Assembly (NCBI GenBank): GCA_023014485.1
Contig: JAJOZX010006142.1
Coordinates: 89,501 to 153,500 of the forward strand
Direction of reading: 5' to 3'
DNA length: 64,000 nucleotides
Source of the DNA: Bathynomus jamesi
Taxonomy: Eukaryota; Arthropoda; Malacostraca; Isopoda; Cirolanidae
The notes below the pieces were generated by a model. That model was not told the DNA's origin and ran no database searches. It worked only from the letters and a program-made list of their open reading frames with translations. Both the position numbers and the translations under genes were made by a program. The number at the start of each line of letters is the position of its first letter. The stretch's first letter is position 1. Shown one piece after another: positions 1-12,238 of this stretch.

Positions 1-5
1 ATGTA

Positions 6-859
6 CAGGGTGTCCATAAATGTTTACCCTGAAAACAGTATGCTCTCATGTTTTAATTAATGACGAATCTTACATCCGTTTTCTTTTTACGGGTGATCTC
101 GTACACGCATAGAGTTTCTGTGCTGATGTGTTTCGTCTACCGCATTCGCCGCTAGGAGCGCTGTAGTAGCTGTTCAGTGGTAGAGTCAACAGACACAATG
201 TGCGTATTTGGGGATCGGAAAACCCACGTGCCTAAGGGAGCATATTCGGGGCAGTCCGAAGATCAATGTCTGGTGTGGACTAATGCATGACCAGATAATT
301 GGTCCTTCTTCTTCGCTGAGAACACTGTTTCCGCAACTGTGTACTTGGATATGCTCACCAATTACGCCATCCCCCAGCTGCAGGACAGGCAGCCAACTGT
401 CATCTTCCAACAAGCTGGGGCACCCCCTCATTGGGCGCATGTTGTTCGTGAAACTCTCGACGCAACATTTCCAAATCGATGGATTGGCAGGGACGGGCCA
501 ATCCCATGGCCCCAAGATCACCAGACATTACCCCGCTGGATTTCTTTTTCTGGGGTCATGTTAAAGATTTGGTTTATGCAACAGTTGTTCCAGATATCAG
601 GACATTGCGAGAACGCATTACGGATGCAATTGCAACAGTTAACCCACAAATGTTGGAAAATGTGTGGCGGAAGTGTGAATACCGTTTAGACATTTTACGT
701 GCCACTAGGGGTGCACATGTGGAAGCTTATTAAGTTCATTAACTATGTATCAAAACTTTGTATGTTTATCTACTTATGATTAAATCTGTGTTTGAATACG
801 AGTGTTTATTTAAAAGTTATAGCATGCTTTAATCAGGGTAATCATTTATGGACACCCTA
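6..859 (+). mobile_element. Internally deleted mariner-like element with both TIRs
   Basis: The outer ends are near-perfect inverted repeats: CAGGGTGTCCATAAATG at the left and its complement, with one mismatch, at the right. The element lies between TA dinucleotides (4-5 and 860-861), the target duplication used by Tc1/mariner transposons. At 854 bp it is about 450 bp shorter than an autonomous mariner. The missing part is the DNA-binding N-terminus and the first catalytic region. Confidence 0.85.
173..733 (+). pseudogene. Mariner-like transposase, C-terminal two-thirds, broken
   Basis: This remnant would encode the cut-and-paste DDE transposase of the surrounding element. Translated pieces include RHNVRIWG, PKINVWCGLMHDQIIGP, an IFQQAGAPPHW segment corresponding to the second catalytic-aspartate block (family form QQDGAPPHW, so the aspartate reads as alanine here), and SPDITPLDFFFWGHVKDLVY, the third-acid block. 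The C-terminus ends at a TAA at 731-733. At least two frame changes occur (near 300-340 and near 520). The N-terminal helix-turn-helix and first aspartate are absent because the element carries an internal deletion joining near 173. It cannot encode active enzyme. Confidence 0.8.
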
Positions 860-3620
860 TATATCTTATGTATGTGTTCTTTCTGAATAAAGATTATTAT
901 TGTTATTATTATTATTATTCGTGTAAACACCATTAAAAGAAGTTTCTGTTTCAATGTCCATGCAGCCTACGTATCATGTAAATATAATGAAGGAAAACGA
1001 AACTAACGCTGGACGTTGAATTTGCCACGAGTGGCAGAGCGGTGGGACGCGATATGAACTACGTCCCATGCGTCTCGCCGTTTCGAGGTTTTTGTTGAAT
1101 CTAACGTTGGTGGCAGAAAGGGAAGGTTCAAGTGCCAACCACGACACGAGCTTTCTGGTCGAATCTAAAAAAGCATTCTTAAATAATGTAAGTAAAATGC
1201 GAACAACGAATACCGCAAAGTATTTTTTTTTTGCTTATAAACAACTGAACAGTAATGAGTGTAAACCAGTTAGGTAAAACCATTAATACTTATTCCAACA
1301 TGTTCCAAACAGGTCGAATGTGTTCAATCATGTCTGTGAACAAATGCATTCACTATCGCTAATGAATCGGGAGTTACTTTATGACTTTGATCGGAGATCT
1401 TATCAAAATGTCTCGAAACAATAAAAATAATGATTATAACTGAATGAAAATTTTGATGAGATTAAACAGAGTTCATCATATTACAATTTGTTACTACCCT
1501 TATTACACAATACATCATATATGAATATTATAAATTAAATGAATTGTAAATGTTAAACTTTTAAAAACATGTCTTTTCAATAACGCAATAAAGCGTTTGG
1601 AGCAAAAATCCTTATTATTAAATAATATAGACATTATCAAATTACTAACTTTTAGGCTACAATAAATATACTGCTTATCCCACTCGGTATTCGTACCACG
1701 TATCGTACTTAAATTAATCCCGCCTATTCTTAGGAAAAAATCGGACATTAAAATTTCAATTTGGTTTTTCTATTGGAGGTCTGATCACTCGCAAGACCAT
1801 CCAAGAAATTTCAGAACTAAAATGATATAATCATTCACTGAATTTGTCGTAAATAAAAAGAAGTAAAATACGTGGCCATAAAATGTCTTATCTCAGACCA
1901 GTACATATAAATCCTTTATAATATCACAGGAGAGTGTCATATTAATGCACGTCTATAAAAACAAAATAGGATCCATATTGTATACCGATTTTAAGTAATT
2001 CCCTTAATCGGCTTAAAGTCTTTAAGTGTTATGTTTTACGGCGCAGGTTATAAGATGCATACTGTAATACAGTGGACTTCAGCTACAGGATACCTTCATT
2101 ATCTCTCCAAAAATGTAAGCTAAAGACGAAGCAAACAAAAATAATGTACGCTGTTTTTCGAAGTCCAAAGACATATACTCTTTTTGTTTTTAATTATATG
2201 CATACTGTATCCATTATAGGTACATATAAATATCAGAATTTAGTGTGAGTTGATTCAGAAGAGAAACTACTGCTATAACTGTCCTTACAGTTTGATATTA
2301 AAACAAAAGCACCAAAGGAATATGTGTAACAATGGTGAAACAAATTCCCATCAATGGTTTATCTTTGTTAAATCGATTGAGATCTACATTTTGCCCCTTT
2401 GTGCCTTTTTAATCCTCTATCTGGTGAGTAGCACGGTGACCACTGGTTTCTCGAATTAATTTTTGAAGTACGCAAAAGCTGAGGAAAACTTTGAGCAAAA
2501 CAAGCTTTGGGGACCGAAAATTAGGTACGTCAGTGAGGAAGTGCGCTAGAGATGAAAGTATGGAGTACAAATTCCAAAGTTGAAACTCTGAAATTGTAAC
2601 TGCATTTCACTTCGTTATTCTAGTTATTTTTGCAATCTGTAAAACCACGTTCCACTGCGAATAATTAATTTACAACGAAATTAAAATCCATTAAATAATT
2701 AAAAGAACACAAAAATACTCGCTCAAAAAATAATGGGATTAACGCGCATTTCAGTTCAAATGAATTTAGGTCCTGTCGTAACGACAAATTTGTGTACTGA
2801 AATATAAATAAAAGTGGTCATAACGATCAGCAATCATAAGTAATAGAAAGAAAGAATGAAGTGATTTTGAAAGGGTTTTAATTTCACGTAAAAATTATAT
2901 CCTTAAAACGAAGACCTGGACATAAACGAGAGCAGTTACCCAATACTCAAGAGGCAAGAAAATGAATTGGTATTTGACATCCCAGGAACAGATGTTCAGC
3001 AATTAATATGTTGGCAAAATAAGAAATTTAGCATTAGGATCTCTCTCACTTTGGAGCTTGTAAAATTTTTTAAAATTTATTTTGTATTTTTCCTTCTCAT
3101 AGGAGTTAAGTTCAAATATAAACATTTGAGATCTGTGTAACTTGTTATATGTCAAGACCTCGAGAGAGGCCCTCCGAGAGCAAGTTTTAGTTTAATTTCT
3201 TTTTCTTCGAAAGGCGAAGCTTAGGAATAACGAAGCTGAGATTAAGCAAATAGGAGGTCAGTACTTTATGTACGAATGAAGTCATGTAATGAAAATGTTT
3301 TGATAGGTCATTCAGATTGAAAGAAAGGGGTTCCTTTAATCTTAAGGTGTGACTCAGAGATAATAGTCAGTTGTAGTCATATATCTCCAAAGATGGTGTT
3401 AAATCAGTCCTGAAAATTTATAGTACCTTTTGATTCCATAAACCGACTTTAAATTGTTTCTGTTATTCTCACTGTTTCATACTTCATTTCAAGAATTTAA
3501 TTTATGGTTCAGACCTCCTGTAAATGTGGTGGTAGTCGGCAAGAAAAAAACTGTGAAAATAATATCCGAAAGTGTTCAGAATTTTCTGATTTTAATTTTG
3601 TTCACATGTCCAAATTCTAA
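860..3620. other. Unassigned AT-rich stretch
   Basis: I see no gene, RNA or terminal-repeat structure here. A short (TTA)n run lies at about 891-921. ORFs such as 1068-1277 and 1515-1748 lack family motifs and repeat-free context, and look like chance frames. Confidence 0.6.
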
Positions 3621-3896
3621 GGCGCCTCGGTGGTGTAATGGTTAGCGTCGCTGACTACGACACCATCGGCCCTGGGTTCGAGACCCGACGGCAGCCGGCG
3701 CGCAGCAAAACCCAGCTGTTCATCCTTCCACACAATAAAGAAAGTGGTTGGTAGATAAATGGGTACCCGAGGTGGCCTAGTGGTTAAGACGCTAGGCTGC
3801 TGATGGGACGTGGTTCGGATTCCACGTTAAACTGTAGGTCTAAGGTGAAATGAAGAGCTTGACCTTCGTCAGAATGAACAATTCGGGCGGAAGCTA
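3621..3896 (+). repeat. Dimeric tRNA-derived SINE, copy 1
   Basis: Two tRNA-like units lie in tandem. The first has an A-box-like TGGTGTAATGG and a B-box GGTTCGAGACC. The second has TGGCCTAGTGGTTAAG and GGTTCGGATTCC and resembles a tRNA-Ser that has lost its variable arm. These are RNA polymerase III internal promoter elements. The shared 3' tail ends near GAACAATTCGGGCGGAAG. A reverse-strand copy at 7709-7975 and a 5'-truncated copy at 15948-16135 share the same order of parts, which shows it is a family and not a chance tRNA match. Confidence 0.85.
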
Positions 3897-6527
3897 ACTA
3901 AAGGTTAAAGGTTATAAGCTTGCTGAGTTATTGCGTTTCTTCCAGGAATAATTTTACAATTTTTGTGTTGCAAATCTTTTGGTAATTTTATTTCCCGAGG
4001 AAATCTCCGGAGTTCGCGCAGGACTTTTGAAAAGATTGTTAAAAAAATAAACTTTGCAGAATTTTTTCGAAAAATCTGCGACCAAATTTCTGTACTTTTT
4101 GTAAGTAAACTCTTATTTTAAGGAATTTGAATTAAGTACTGTCTCTTGAGTCACATGTAAAACCCCTCGGTATAATCCCTTTGAGAGTGTAGTGTGCTTA
4201 TACGGAATTTAATATGATTATTTTTAATATAATTTGTTAAATGGAATTTAATATAATTATTTTAATAATTTGTTAATTAATTTGATAATTTTGGATAACG
4301 ATTATTTCAAAACAAACACGAGAGAGAGTTTTTGTCGTTTTAAAAGTAACCAATCATGTAAAAGCTTATAGTAACGGGCTTTTCTTTTGACCAATGGTAG
4401 AACGCATAACATTTTGCAACGCAGTTGTAAAGCTTTCACGGGCATTTTCATACAAAAGAACAGATTCCTTCTTTTTGCGAGAGCATAAGATGAGCTAGAT
4501 TTTAGTCTAAAATTATATAAATTAAAGATCGGATAGCGTAGTAACAGTCACGTAAGTACATTTCTGATTTGTCCTCGCTCTCTCATAGGTTAAATTAACA
4601 ATAAATTTAAAAAAACCATTCGTAAATTACAAAACCAAAATTAATAAACGGTTTTAGGAAAAGTGACTGTGTATTCCTTATGTCCTCGGCCACGCTGCTT
4701 ACAATAGCGATGGCGTTGTTTCGGATAGAAAATACCCGTAAATAAATAGAACGGTAATAGTAATTAACGTATTAAAAAGAAACGCTACAAGACTTAATCC
4801 AAGTAATTGAAAACATCTTTTGGCATTCAATATTAGCGTTTGAACAAAAATATGTAAGTGTACATCTGTAAACAAATTTTAAATTAATGTTCCATTGTGA
4901 GTGAAAATTTAAATTTTGTGAAAAAAAATTTTATACGAGGGATTGTGTCGTTTCTTTACTACCTCGCAATAGGCCTCTCTCGTAAGCTGAGGATAAATTA
5001 ACATTGAAAGTCCCAAATTAAAACTGAACTTCGAGTAAGCCCAAAAAATTGTGCGCATAAAATTGAAAGATTATCCGAGTAATAACCAGAGCCATCCTGA
5101 GCAAACGAACCCGCGCGCGTAATAAATGCAATAAAAAAGTGGTTGCATTACAGCTCATTTCAACTCACGCGGCATCGTTTTCAAACCTATCTGAATACAA
5201 ACTAAACCAATAATAAATTTTACGATAAAAAATAGAATAAATGCGTGAATGACAAATTACAAATAAATAAGTGTCAATCTCTCACAACGAATTTATCATC
5301 AATTCTCCATTTCTGAGGAAACGAATACTTTATTAACAAATCATCAATCATATAAAATTGGGTGTCAGTATAGTCGAGTAAGAAGTGTTTTAAATGGAGA
5401 GCCGCTCCCATAAATGGTGGGAAGGCGAAAATAAGAGTTGTCGCACGCGAGAGGATGGATCGATACCCATTTCCTCGACAAGGCCAAACATTCGACACTC
5501 TAAAAAAAATAACAACGTAACGTAACCTAACCCAACTTTAATTTAACCCACAATAACTTGTCTATTGTCTCATCTCGTCGATGCTGTATCGTTAGGAAGG
5601 CGAAACGATCGAAGATTAAGTCTCGGATATTTTATTCCAATCATTAATATTTAATAATAATTAATACTTAGATGAAGTGAAATATTTTACCTCGAAAATA
5701 TTTTAACTCGAAAACATTTAGTTACGTTTCTTTTTCGAAAATTACATCAGCAATTAAATGAATTAAAATAAAATAGTCCGTAAATGGCCAAATTGGTAGA
5801 CCTGTTGTAAAAACCAGTATCGCAATAAAGACATTACCGTACTTCAATATTTATTATTTTATGGACTCGCAAATTTTTACATTAAGTTGTAAATTAATTT
5901 TATGGTGTTGCGAAGGCTGAGATGAGGATTCTGTTGAGTTGTGCTAACAAATTAAACAAACCAGAAGGGTATGATCAAATTTTAAATCACAATAAACGTA
6001 AAACGTGTCTTTTATATCGTAAAACGTATAAATATGACCAATTTTCATACATGAAAATTTTCTCCCTCAAGTATGAATTCAGGGCAATACATTGCGCAGG
6101 AAGTATAAACAAACTTTTTTTTTTTTTGATTTGTTGGTGATTTTCCATGGTCGACACTCGACGGATTATCTATCAAAGCTTCAACAACACTCGTTGTCTT
6201 TCCCTTTTCATTTTTTCCCAGCTAAATACGACCGAGAGGAAAGTTTTAAAACGATATATTGATTATTCCATGAAATGGAAGAATGAAATACACGCGGACA
6301 TCCAAAGTTGAAAAACCAACAAGATGGTGAACAACAAAACCAAAAACACCGATAATGGAGGGAAACAAAGTACGATATTTGTGAAATCATTCCTGTCAAA
6401 TCGAAAAGGGATGGAAGTTCTTTTTGTTATTTGGGGAACAAATTTCTACAAATATTATTTGCTTAAAAGAAATAAGTCCTACAACCCATTCTTTTTTTCT
6501 TATACTATGCTATATATATATATATAT
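3897..6527. other. Unassigned AT-rich stretch
   Basis: No recognisable coding region, RNA or repeat termini were found. ORFs at 5274-5498, 5922-6140, 6208-6399 and 6324-6605 show no domain; the last runs into the palindrome at 6528. Confidence 0.55.
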
Positions 6528-6673
6528 GATGCAAACCCACAAGGAAAAAGAAAAATGATTCCAAGGCCTTTCGTGTATTCAGAAGTACACATCGTCATTT
6601 CCTGACGAGGTGTACTTCTGAATACACGAAAGCTCTTGGAAATAATTTTTCGTTTTCCTTGTGGATTTGCATC
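6528..6673. repeat. Palindromic (foldback) repeat next to (TA)n
   Basis: About 73 bp of sequence is followed almost immediately by its reverse complement. The left arm starts GATGCAAACCCACAAGGAAA and the right arm ends TTTCCTTGTGGATTTGCATC. The arms differ at several positions, so they have diverged since duplication. A (TA)n run lies directly to the left. The right arm contains a hammerhead-ribozyme-like core. Comparable palindromes occur at 25451-25690, 47821-48220 and 60862-61116. Confidence 0.85.
6561..6645 (+). ncRNA. Candidate hammerhead ribozyme core, degenerate
   Basis: Seen in sequence: CTGACGA at 6602-6608, then a stem of GTGTA/TACAC closing the loop CTTCTGAA, then GAAA at 6628-6631. 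These match the invariant CUGANGA ... GAAA core of hammerhead ribozymes, with one bulged G in stem II. Downstream GCTCTTGG can pair imperfectly with CCAAGGCC at 6561-6568, placing a CUU/UUU cleavage triplet at about 6568-6571. In this copy the would-be stem I region is complementary to the core itself, so the transcript would also fold as one long hairpin. Known context: Penelope-like retroelements and animal retrozymes carry type I hammerheads. Activity is unproven. Confidence 0.45.
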
Positions 6674-6710
6674 ATTCATTCATTTCACGTGTTTAATTGT
6701 GAAATTCATC

Positions 6711-6713
<3 letters not shown>

Positions 6714-6757
<44 letters not shown>

Positions 6758-6765
6758 AATATATA
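6714..6765. repeat. (TA)n microsatellite
   Basis: A run of TA repeats with small interruptions. It lies just right of the ribozyme-like palindrome. Confidence 0.95.
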
Positions 6766-7708
6766 TTCTCTTCTCTAATTTCTTTAATTTTAGATTTTGA
6801 GATTATGGATCAAAGTGATAATATAAGAGTAAGATTTTAAATTAAACATCTGTTGAGGAGATAAAGAATTGTACCAATTTTTATTCCTTTATCGTTCATG
6901 CATTCTATTGTGCATCTTTGATACAGACTCAAATGGTTACAATGCACTTTCGTTTCATTTCATGGGTTGAGTTCAGTTCTTGCAACAATGGAAAGGTTAC
7001 ATCAGTTACAAAGAGGCGGAGACGAACGAAGTCTGATCCAAAGAAATAAATACAATGACAGAGAACAACAATGAAAGGATGACCTTGCTACAACTATCCT
7101 ACCCAGCCTTTTATAAATCTCTTAATCACCAATGGCGCCGAACATATTTTCTGTAACTAAATGACTTCAAATAAACCAAAGTTATACTAACGTGTAACGA
7201 ACAAATTTCTTTTCTCAGATGAGGAGTTATGTAACGTCTAAAAGCAGATTAAATATAATACTTATTATTCAATCAAGACGCGCCATTACACAAAAAAAGA
7301 CAATAAAAACGACTCCGAAAGATATGAACCACCAACAATGTGTGCATAATGGCAAGGGCGCGCCGGCGTCAAAAGTTTTAGATGGCAAAAGGCTTCGAGA
7401 CCACCCCAATGTGGCACAAAAATACAATAAGCAACTTACACCCTTAAAAGACTTAACTTCAAAATTTATATTCTCTTTATAAGTAACCCATCTGTTACAT
7501 ATATATACTGTATTATATATAGTCAGTACGGCGACCTTCTATATACTTGGCAATGACACTGCGAGCTGCTCGTACCCTGAATGGATGTACAGTATGGTCA
7601 AACCGTGAGGCCTTTTTTTAAACTTAAACTTAATCTATTAACACCTGTGCCCTAAACGTTGCACATATATGTGTATATATATACACACTTTGGTTAACAT
7701 TGATTTTA
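6766..7708. other. Unassigned stretch
   Basis: No supported gene. A segment at about 7526-7600 (around CTTGGCAATG and GCGAGCTGCTCG) resembles 50768-50840, so part of it may be an unnamed dispersed repeat. Confidence 0.5.
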
Positions 7709-7975
7709 CTTCCGCCCGAATTGTTCATTCTAACGAAGCTCAAGTTGTCACTCCACCTTAGACCTACAGTTTAACGTGGAATCCGAACCACGCTCTATCA
7801 GCAGCGCAGCGTCTTAACCACTAGGCCACCCAGGGTACCCATCTATCTGCAAGCTAATTTTTAATTTTATGTGGAAGGATTTTGCTGAGCGCCGCCTGCC
7901 GTCACCGGGTCTCGATCCCGGGGCCGATGGATTCGTAGTCATCAACGCTAACCACTACACCACCTAGGCGCATTT
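7709..7975 (-). repeat. Dimeric tRNA-derived SINE, copy 2
   Basis: This is the reverse complement of the 3621-3896 family: tail TTCCGCCCGAATTGTTCATT, second unit B-box complement GGAATCCGAACCA, A-box complement CTTAACCACTAGGCCACC, then the first unit. Its 5' end abuts a (TA)n tract at 7981-8027. Confidence 0.85.
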
Positions 7976-7997
7976 TATTTATATATATATATATATA

Positions 7998-8028
<31 letters not shown>

Positions 8029-8029
<1 letters not shown>

Positions 8030-9308
8030 ACCTTACAAAGGTTCCGCGCGATGATTTCTCATTTCGCGAAGGTCAAGCTTGTCGCCCCTCCTCTCGAGTT
8101 GGCCTGGTGAAGTAGTGAGTTGGATTCTTGCGCTCTCCACCTCACATAGCCAGGTACGCCCGGCTCATCGGGGATTGTTCTGAGCCAGGCGTCTAGTCTT
8201 CTTTTGAAGATTTCCACTGCAACTCCCGTCGTGTTTCTTAGGTCTTTGGGCAACTGATTAAACAGTTTTGGTCCTCTCACTACAAAACTATTTTCTTTCA
8301 GGGTTAAGGATGTTCCCTGTCTCGCCTTCAATTTGGGAATACGACACAGTATACCGCTTCTACTTTCCACCGTTGTTTGGGGAGTTATGGGATTCAGAGT
8401 AAGATTAGGGACTAGTTTCTCCATTATTTTCCAAGTGTAAATAATGGTGTCTCTCTCTCTTCTCCTTTCCAGTGAATATAAGTCTAGTTCTCGTAACCTT
8501 TCCCAGTAATTTAGTTCTTTGCACCCATTGATCTTGGCTGTGAAGCTTCTTTGGATCCCCTCCAGCTGTCTAATGTCTTCTTTTTATATGGGGATGTTAG
8601 GACCGAGCAGTATTCCAATTTGGGTATTATCAGGGTTTTCAGTAGAGGAATCATTACATTCCTATCCCTTCGTTTAAAGGTTCTCAATATCTGACCCGTT
8701 ATTCTCTTTGCTCTGTTTACTGCTATCTTATTTTGTGTTTCAAATTTCGCATCATTTGTCATTACAACCCCTAAATCTTTTGCTCTGGAATTTCTCTGAA
8801 TTTCCTGTCCATTTGGGGTAAATATTCCATGGACTTTAGGTCTTCTCTTTTTCGTACCGTAATAGCTGAAATTTCTCGGTGTTAAACTTCATATTGTTGT
8901 CTTCAGTCCACTTGTAGATTTTGTTTATGTCGGTTTGTAGAGATCCTATGTCTTCTGGGTTTCTTATTTTTCTACTGATCTTTGTGTCATCCGCAAAGGA
9001 TGTTACTGTGCTGTCTCTGGTAACGTCCTCATCTATGTCAGTTAGCATGATTATGAAGAGTAGTGGAGCTAATACTGTTCCTTGTGGTACCGAGCTGAGG
9101 ACCTCTGATTCTGATGAAGATACTCCTTGTACTGTAACGACTTGCCTCCGCTCACTAAGGAAATATATATCCATTTCCCTACTTTTTCTGTTATTCCCAT
9201 ATATTTCAGTTTATCTATTATGATTCCGTGGTCACACTTGTCGAACGCTTTAGCAAAGTCTGTGTATAGTACATCATAGTTTTCATTACTTTCAAGTGAA
9301 TCAATAAT
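8029..9308 (-). mobile_element. LINE family A, copy 1 (5'-truncated)
   Basis: A non-LTR retrotransposon of the CR1/Jockey group, read on the minus strand. Its 3' end at 8029 and its truncated 5' end at 9308 both run directly into (TA)n. It is closely similar to the copies at 24717-25434 and 54107-56463. It lacks the endonuclease and N-terminal reverse-transcriptase regions. Confidence 0.85.
8059..9300 (-). pseudogene. Reverse transcriptase C-terminal half, LINE A copy 1
   Basis: Would encode part of the target-primed reverse transcriptase. In order on the minus strand: RT motif SVPQGTVLAPLLFIIMLTD, then catalytic FADDTKISRK (both within 8836-9174), a thumb-like segment with VMIPLLKTLIIPKLEYC (8511-8762), and the C-terminal block KARQGTSLTLKENSFVVRG to PGVPGYVRWRAQESNSLLHQ (8059-8424). 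The pieces are in different frames, so there are at least two frameshifts. It would be non-functional as read. Confidence 0.8.
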
Positions 9309-9310
9309 TA

Positions 9311-9343
<33 letters not shown>

Positions 9344-9365
9344 TATATAATATATATTATATATC
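9309..9365. repeat. (TA)n tract
   Basis: An interrupted TA repeat separating LINE A copy 1 from a second LINE A tail fragment. Confidence 0.9.
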
Positions 9366-9420
9366 AAATGTTCCGTCCGATGATTCCTCATTTCGCGAAG
9401 GTGAAGCTTGTCGTCCCTCC
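9366..9420 (-). mobile_element. LINE A 3'-end fragment (about 55 bp)
   Basis: Contains CCTCATTTCGCGAAGGTGAA and GCTTGTCGTCCCTCC, which match the LINE A 3' end at 8041-8095 with a few differences. It has TA-rich sequence on both sides, as the larger copies do. Confidence 0.65.
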
Positions 9421-10061
9421 TATATATATGTGTGAGTGTGTGGGTGGAAACGGTTTTCCACACTATAAATTTTTGTTAAAATTTAAATCCTATTATTCTG
9501 TTTCATAAATTCAGGTATTGATCTTTTTAACATATATTAGTTTATAAAATCTGTAACTTTGAGAAGGTATGGTAACTGTGGCCTGAGCCACAATCTCTGA
9601 ACCACCTTGGGGCATCACCTCTGAACTAGGCGTGCCTGGCGCCAACCGCCTGGTGGATTAAGTCAGTTTGTGGAAAGAGTGCTCTATGGGAAGTTGTTGT
9701 CTCGGTCCTCTAAAAACTACCGCAGTGTACAAACTAAGTTTCAAATAATTTCCATCTTATGTCGTGATTTTCGGTGAATAAAACAGTAAGGATACGAAGT
9801 CGTCGTCATTATTCTTACTACGAACTAAAGTATTCCTACTTTAACGTACATGAAAGTGATTCACGAATGAAAGAGAGACGCCCGCCACTTGAGTATCTGA
9901 GGGGTATACAGCACTCAGTCATATTATTTGTTCAAGTTAGAGTAAAGAAAATTTAGTAACGATATAAACTTCGTTGTTGGGGCAACAACGCGATATACTG
10001 AGTCACCATAATCACCGGTTCCCCATATATATATATATATATATATAGAGTCTGCATTCTT
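9421..10061. other. Unassigned stretch
   Basis: No recognisable gene or repeat termini. A short (TA)n lies at 10024-10048. Confidence 0.5.
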
Positions 10062-10122
10062 TTAACCCATTAGTGCCCATTTTGTTGGTAGGATATTCTA
10101 CCAATGGGCACTAATAGGTTAA
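10062..10122. mobile_element. Tiny TTAA-flanked palindromic MITE (piggyBac-like)
   Basis: TTAA at each end bounds an imperfect inverted repeat: CCCATTAGTGCCCA ... TGGGCACTAATAGG. TTAA is the piggyBac target site, and the ends start CCC as in that superfamily. Similar TTAA-CCC elements lie at 36223, 51262 and 53298. Confidence 0.55.
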
Positions 10123-11612
10123 GTTAGTTCGTTAAAATAGATGCGAGGTCTATCAAACGAAATTTACATTCTTACAAGAAAATAATTATGAACACTTCTC
10201 AGAAGCTGAAAACAGAGAAGGAAATAAACCTACAAATCGTCGGTTTATTCATGAAGTTGTCTTCATAAGTTAAAAATTTGTTATGATTCAATGCTTTAAC
10301 ATCTCAACTCCTCGACAAGTATTTTCAGGCATCACCGAAACCCAGTTTGGCATTTTCCCTCAGGGAAATGAAACCAAATATCCTCCAAACTATATTTCGA
10401 AATGATACGGTAATAAAAAATGCATTTTTCAAAGGCCAAATTAGGAACACGCAGTAGCTGCTTTCAATTAAAGGAACCTTCCGAACAGTGCGTAAATCAG
10501 CGTAAATCAAAGGCGAGCGTCTCCCGACTTCTACATTTACAACCGGATAATTGCGGGATACGACCCACAATTAATGCTGACAAGTGGAGTTACGCTCATG
10601 AACGGGACGGGACATCAGCATTAAAAGGGTAGATGTCGCCTTCTTCTATATCATTAAAATATGTGGAGAAATTCCGTTCATTTCGTTATATTTTACTCGT
10701 AATAATATGCACGTGATGTGAAGATGCTAAATCTTTGCGCGTGCGTTAAAACGATGAAATTTTATTCTAAGCTAAGAGATGAGAAACAAAGTTGGTATTT
10801 GTGGGTATATTTTGCATCGCACGTACCTTATATGTTGAAAAACCAATCTGAATCGCGTCATTTTAGGGACCTTATTTAGAATTTCAATACGCAAACTTCA
10901 TTAACTGCCGTTACTATTGTCAATAAGCTTTAATTCACATATAAAAACACTAATTTAGGCATAATTTATTAATCCTCATAAATATGTTTAAAGGTAAGTA
11001 ACAAATGAATATAAATTTCATTTGTTGTTAAGATGATTCCTTTCAAACTCGTTCTCAAAAGCAGATGATTCCCTTTCAAACTCGTTTTCAAAAGCAGCGA
11101 ACAAGTTTTCAATTATTTAAAATTCTTATCTGTCAAAACCAAAAAATATTTGACACTCATTATTATAATTTAATTTGCAGACATTGGTTCCAACCTAAAA
11201 TAGGTGTCGTTAAAGCTTTTTCTTGTTTTAATCATGCAAAATACGAAGGACCTTCGAATCTTTACTGTTATAACCTTATAATTATTATTAGGATAATGGG
11301 AAACTGTCCAATTACCCATTTAAATGTTTCCACACTAATTTTTTCTCACCTACATAATTATGGAATATTTTCAACTTCATGCGTGGGGTCACTGCGCAAA
11401 TAGAGGTTAAATATACGTTAAAGAAATGAAATTGAAAGATAAACTGACATTTTAATACGTACAAATATGCTGCATAAATCCGACACATAAAATGAACTTT
11501 CATTAGAAAGAATAACTTTAATTTCAAACATTTTTCTTCGAAATTTTGACAAACTTCACATTAGTGAAAACAACCAACCCCACAAAGGTTCTTCTTTTCT
11601 TTGATGAGATTA
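10123..11612. other. Unassigned AT-rich stretch
   Basis: No gene-like signal. ORFs at 10325-10570, 10420-10632 and 11065-11403 have no recognisable domain. Confidence 0.55.
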
Positions 11613-11800
11613 TTTGAAATTAAATGAAATGAAATGAAAAGTTTTATTGGCAGACTATAGTCCATATGACAAATATTATTAATACAATGACAGTTCATAT
11701 CTAAGGATAGAAATATATACAATTGCAAAATAATACTGCACTGTCGAAGTTAAGTGGAGCTACAGACAGACGTTTTCGTACCAAAGAAGTCTAGCTAGAG

Positions 11801-12230
11801 CAAAAAATCCCAAACTTCTGAGTTTGTCGACCCCTTGATGAGCTTATAAAGTTATCATCGACCCCTAACCCAAATTCTCAATATTTAAAATAATTTTGAA
11901 TGAAATGAAGTCAAGAAACATCAAAATATAATCAATATTTATTAGTCATTGTAGTTATACAATTACCATTATTAGTAATTAAGTGAAAATTAATAACTGC
12001 CAAATACCTTTACAATTAAATCTTCTCTAATGAGATGGATGGGCCTAATGGGCATGAACGTTAGGCTGTAGGTTTGAGAGGTTGAGCTTTAAGTCACTGT
12101 GCTCATCAATGTTAAGCATAGAACTTAAACCTAGACCCATAGAACTTTATCGACCCATAGATCTTTATCGACCCCCCGCTCAGTCCCATCGACCCCAGGG
12201 GGTCGATAGTGACCACTTTGGGAACCCCTG
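11801..12230. mobile_element. hAT-type MITE inside LINE B
   Basis: The right end, read inward, is CAGGGGTTCCCAAAG, and the left is a degenerate match CAAAAAATCCCAAAC. Both continue into a shared TCGACCCC. Flanks GCTAGAG (left) and GCTTAGAG (right) form a probable 8-bp target duplication. The uninterrupted LINE B copy at 17900-17930 shows the empty site. No transposase is encoded. Confidence 0.75.
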
Positions 12231-12238
12231 GCTTAGAG

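Noticed and set aside
3621..3695. A functional tRNA gene
   Set aside because: A and B boxes are present, but acceptor pairing is poor, a second tRNA-like unit follows at fixed distance, and diverged copies exist, so it is a SINE head.
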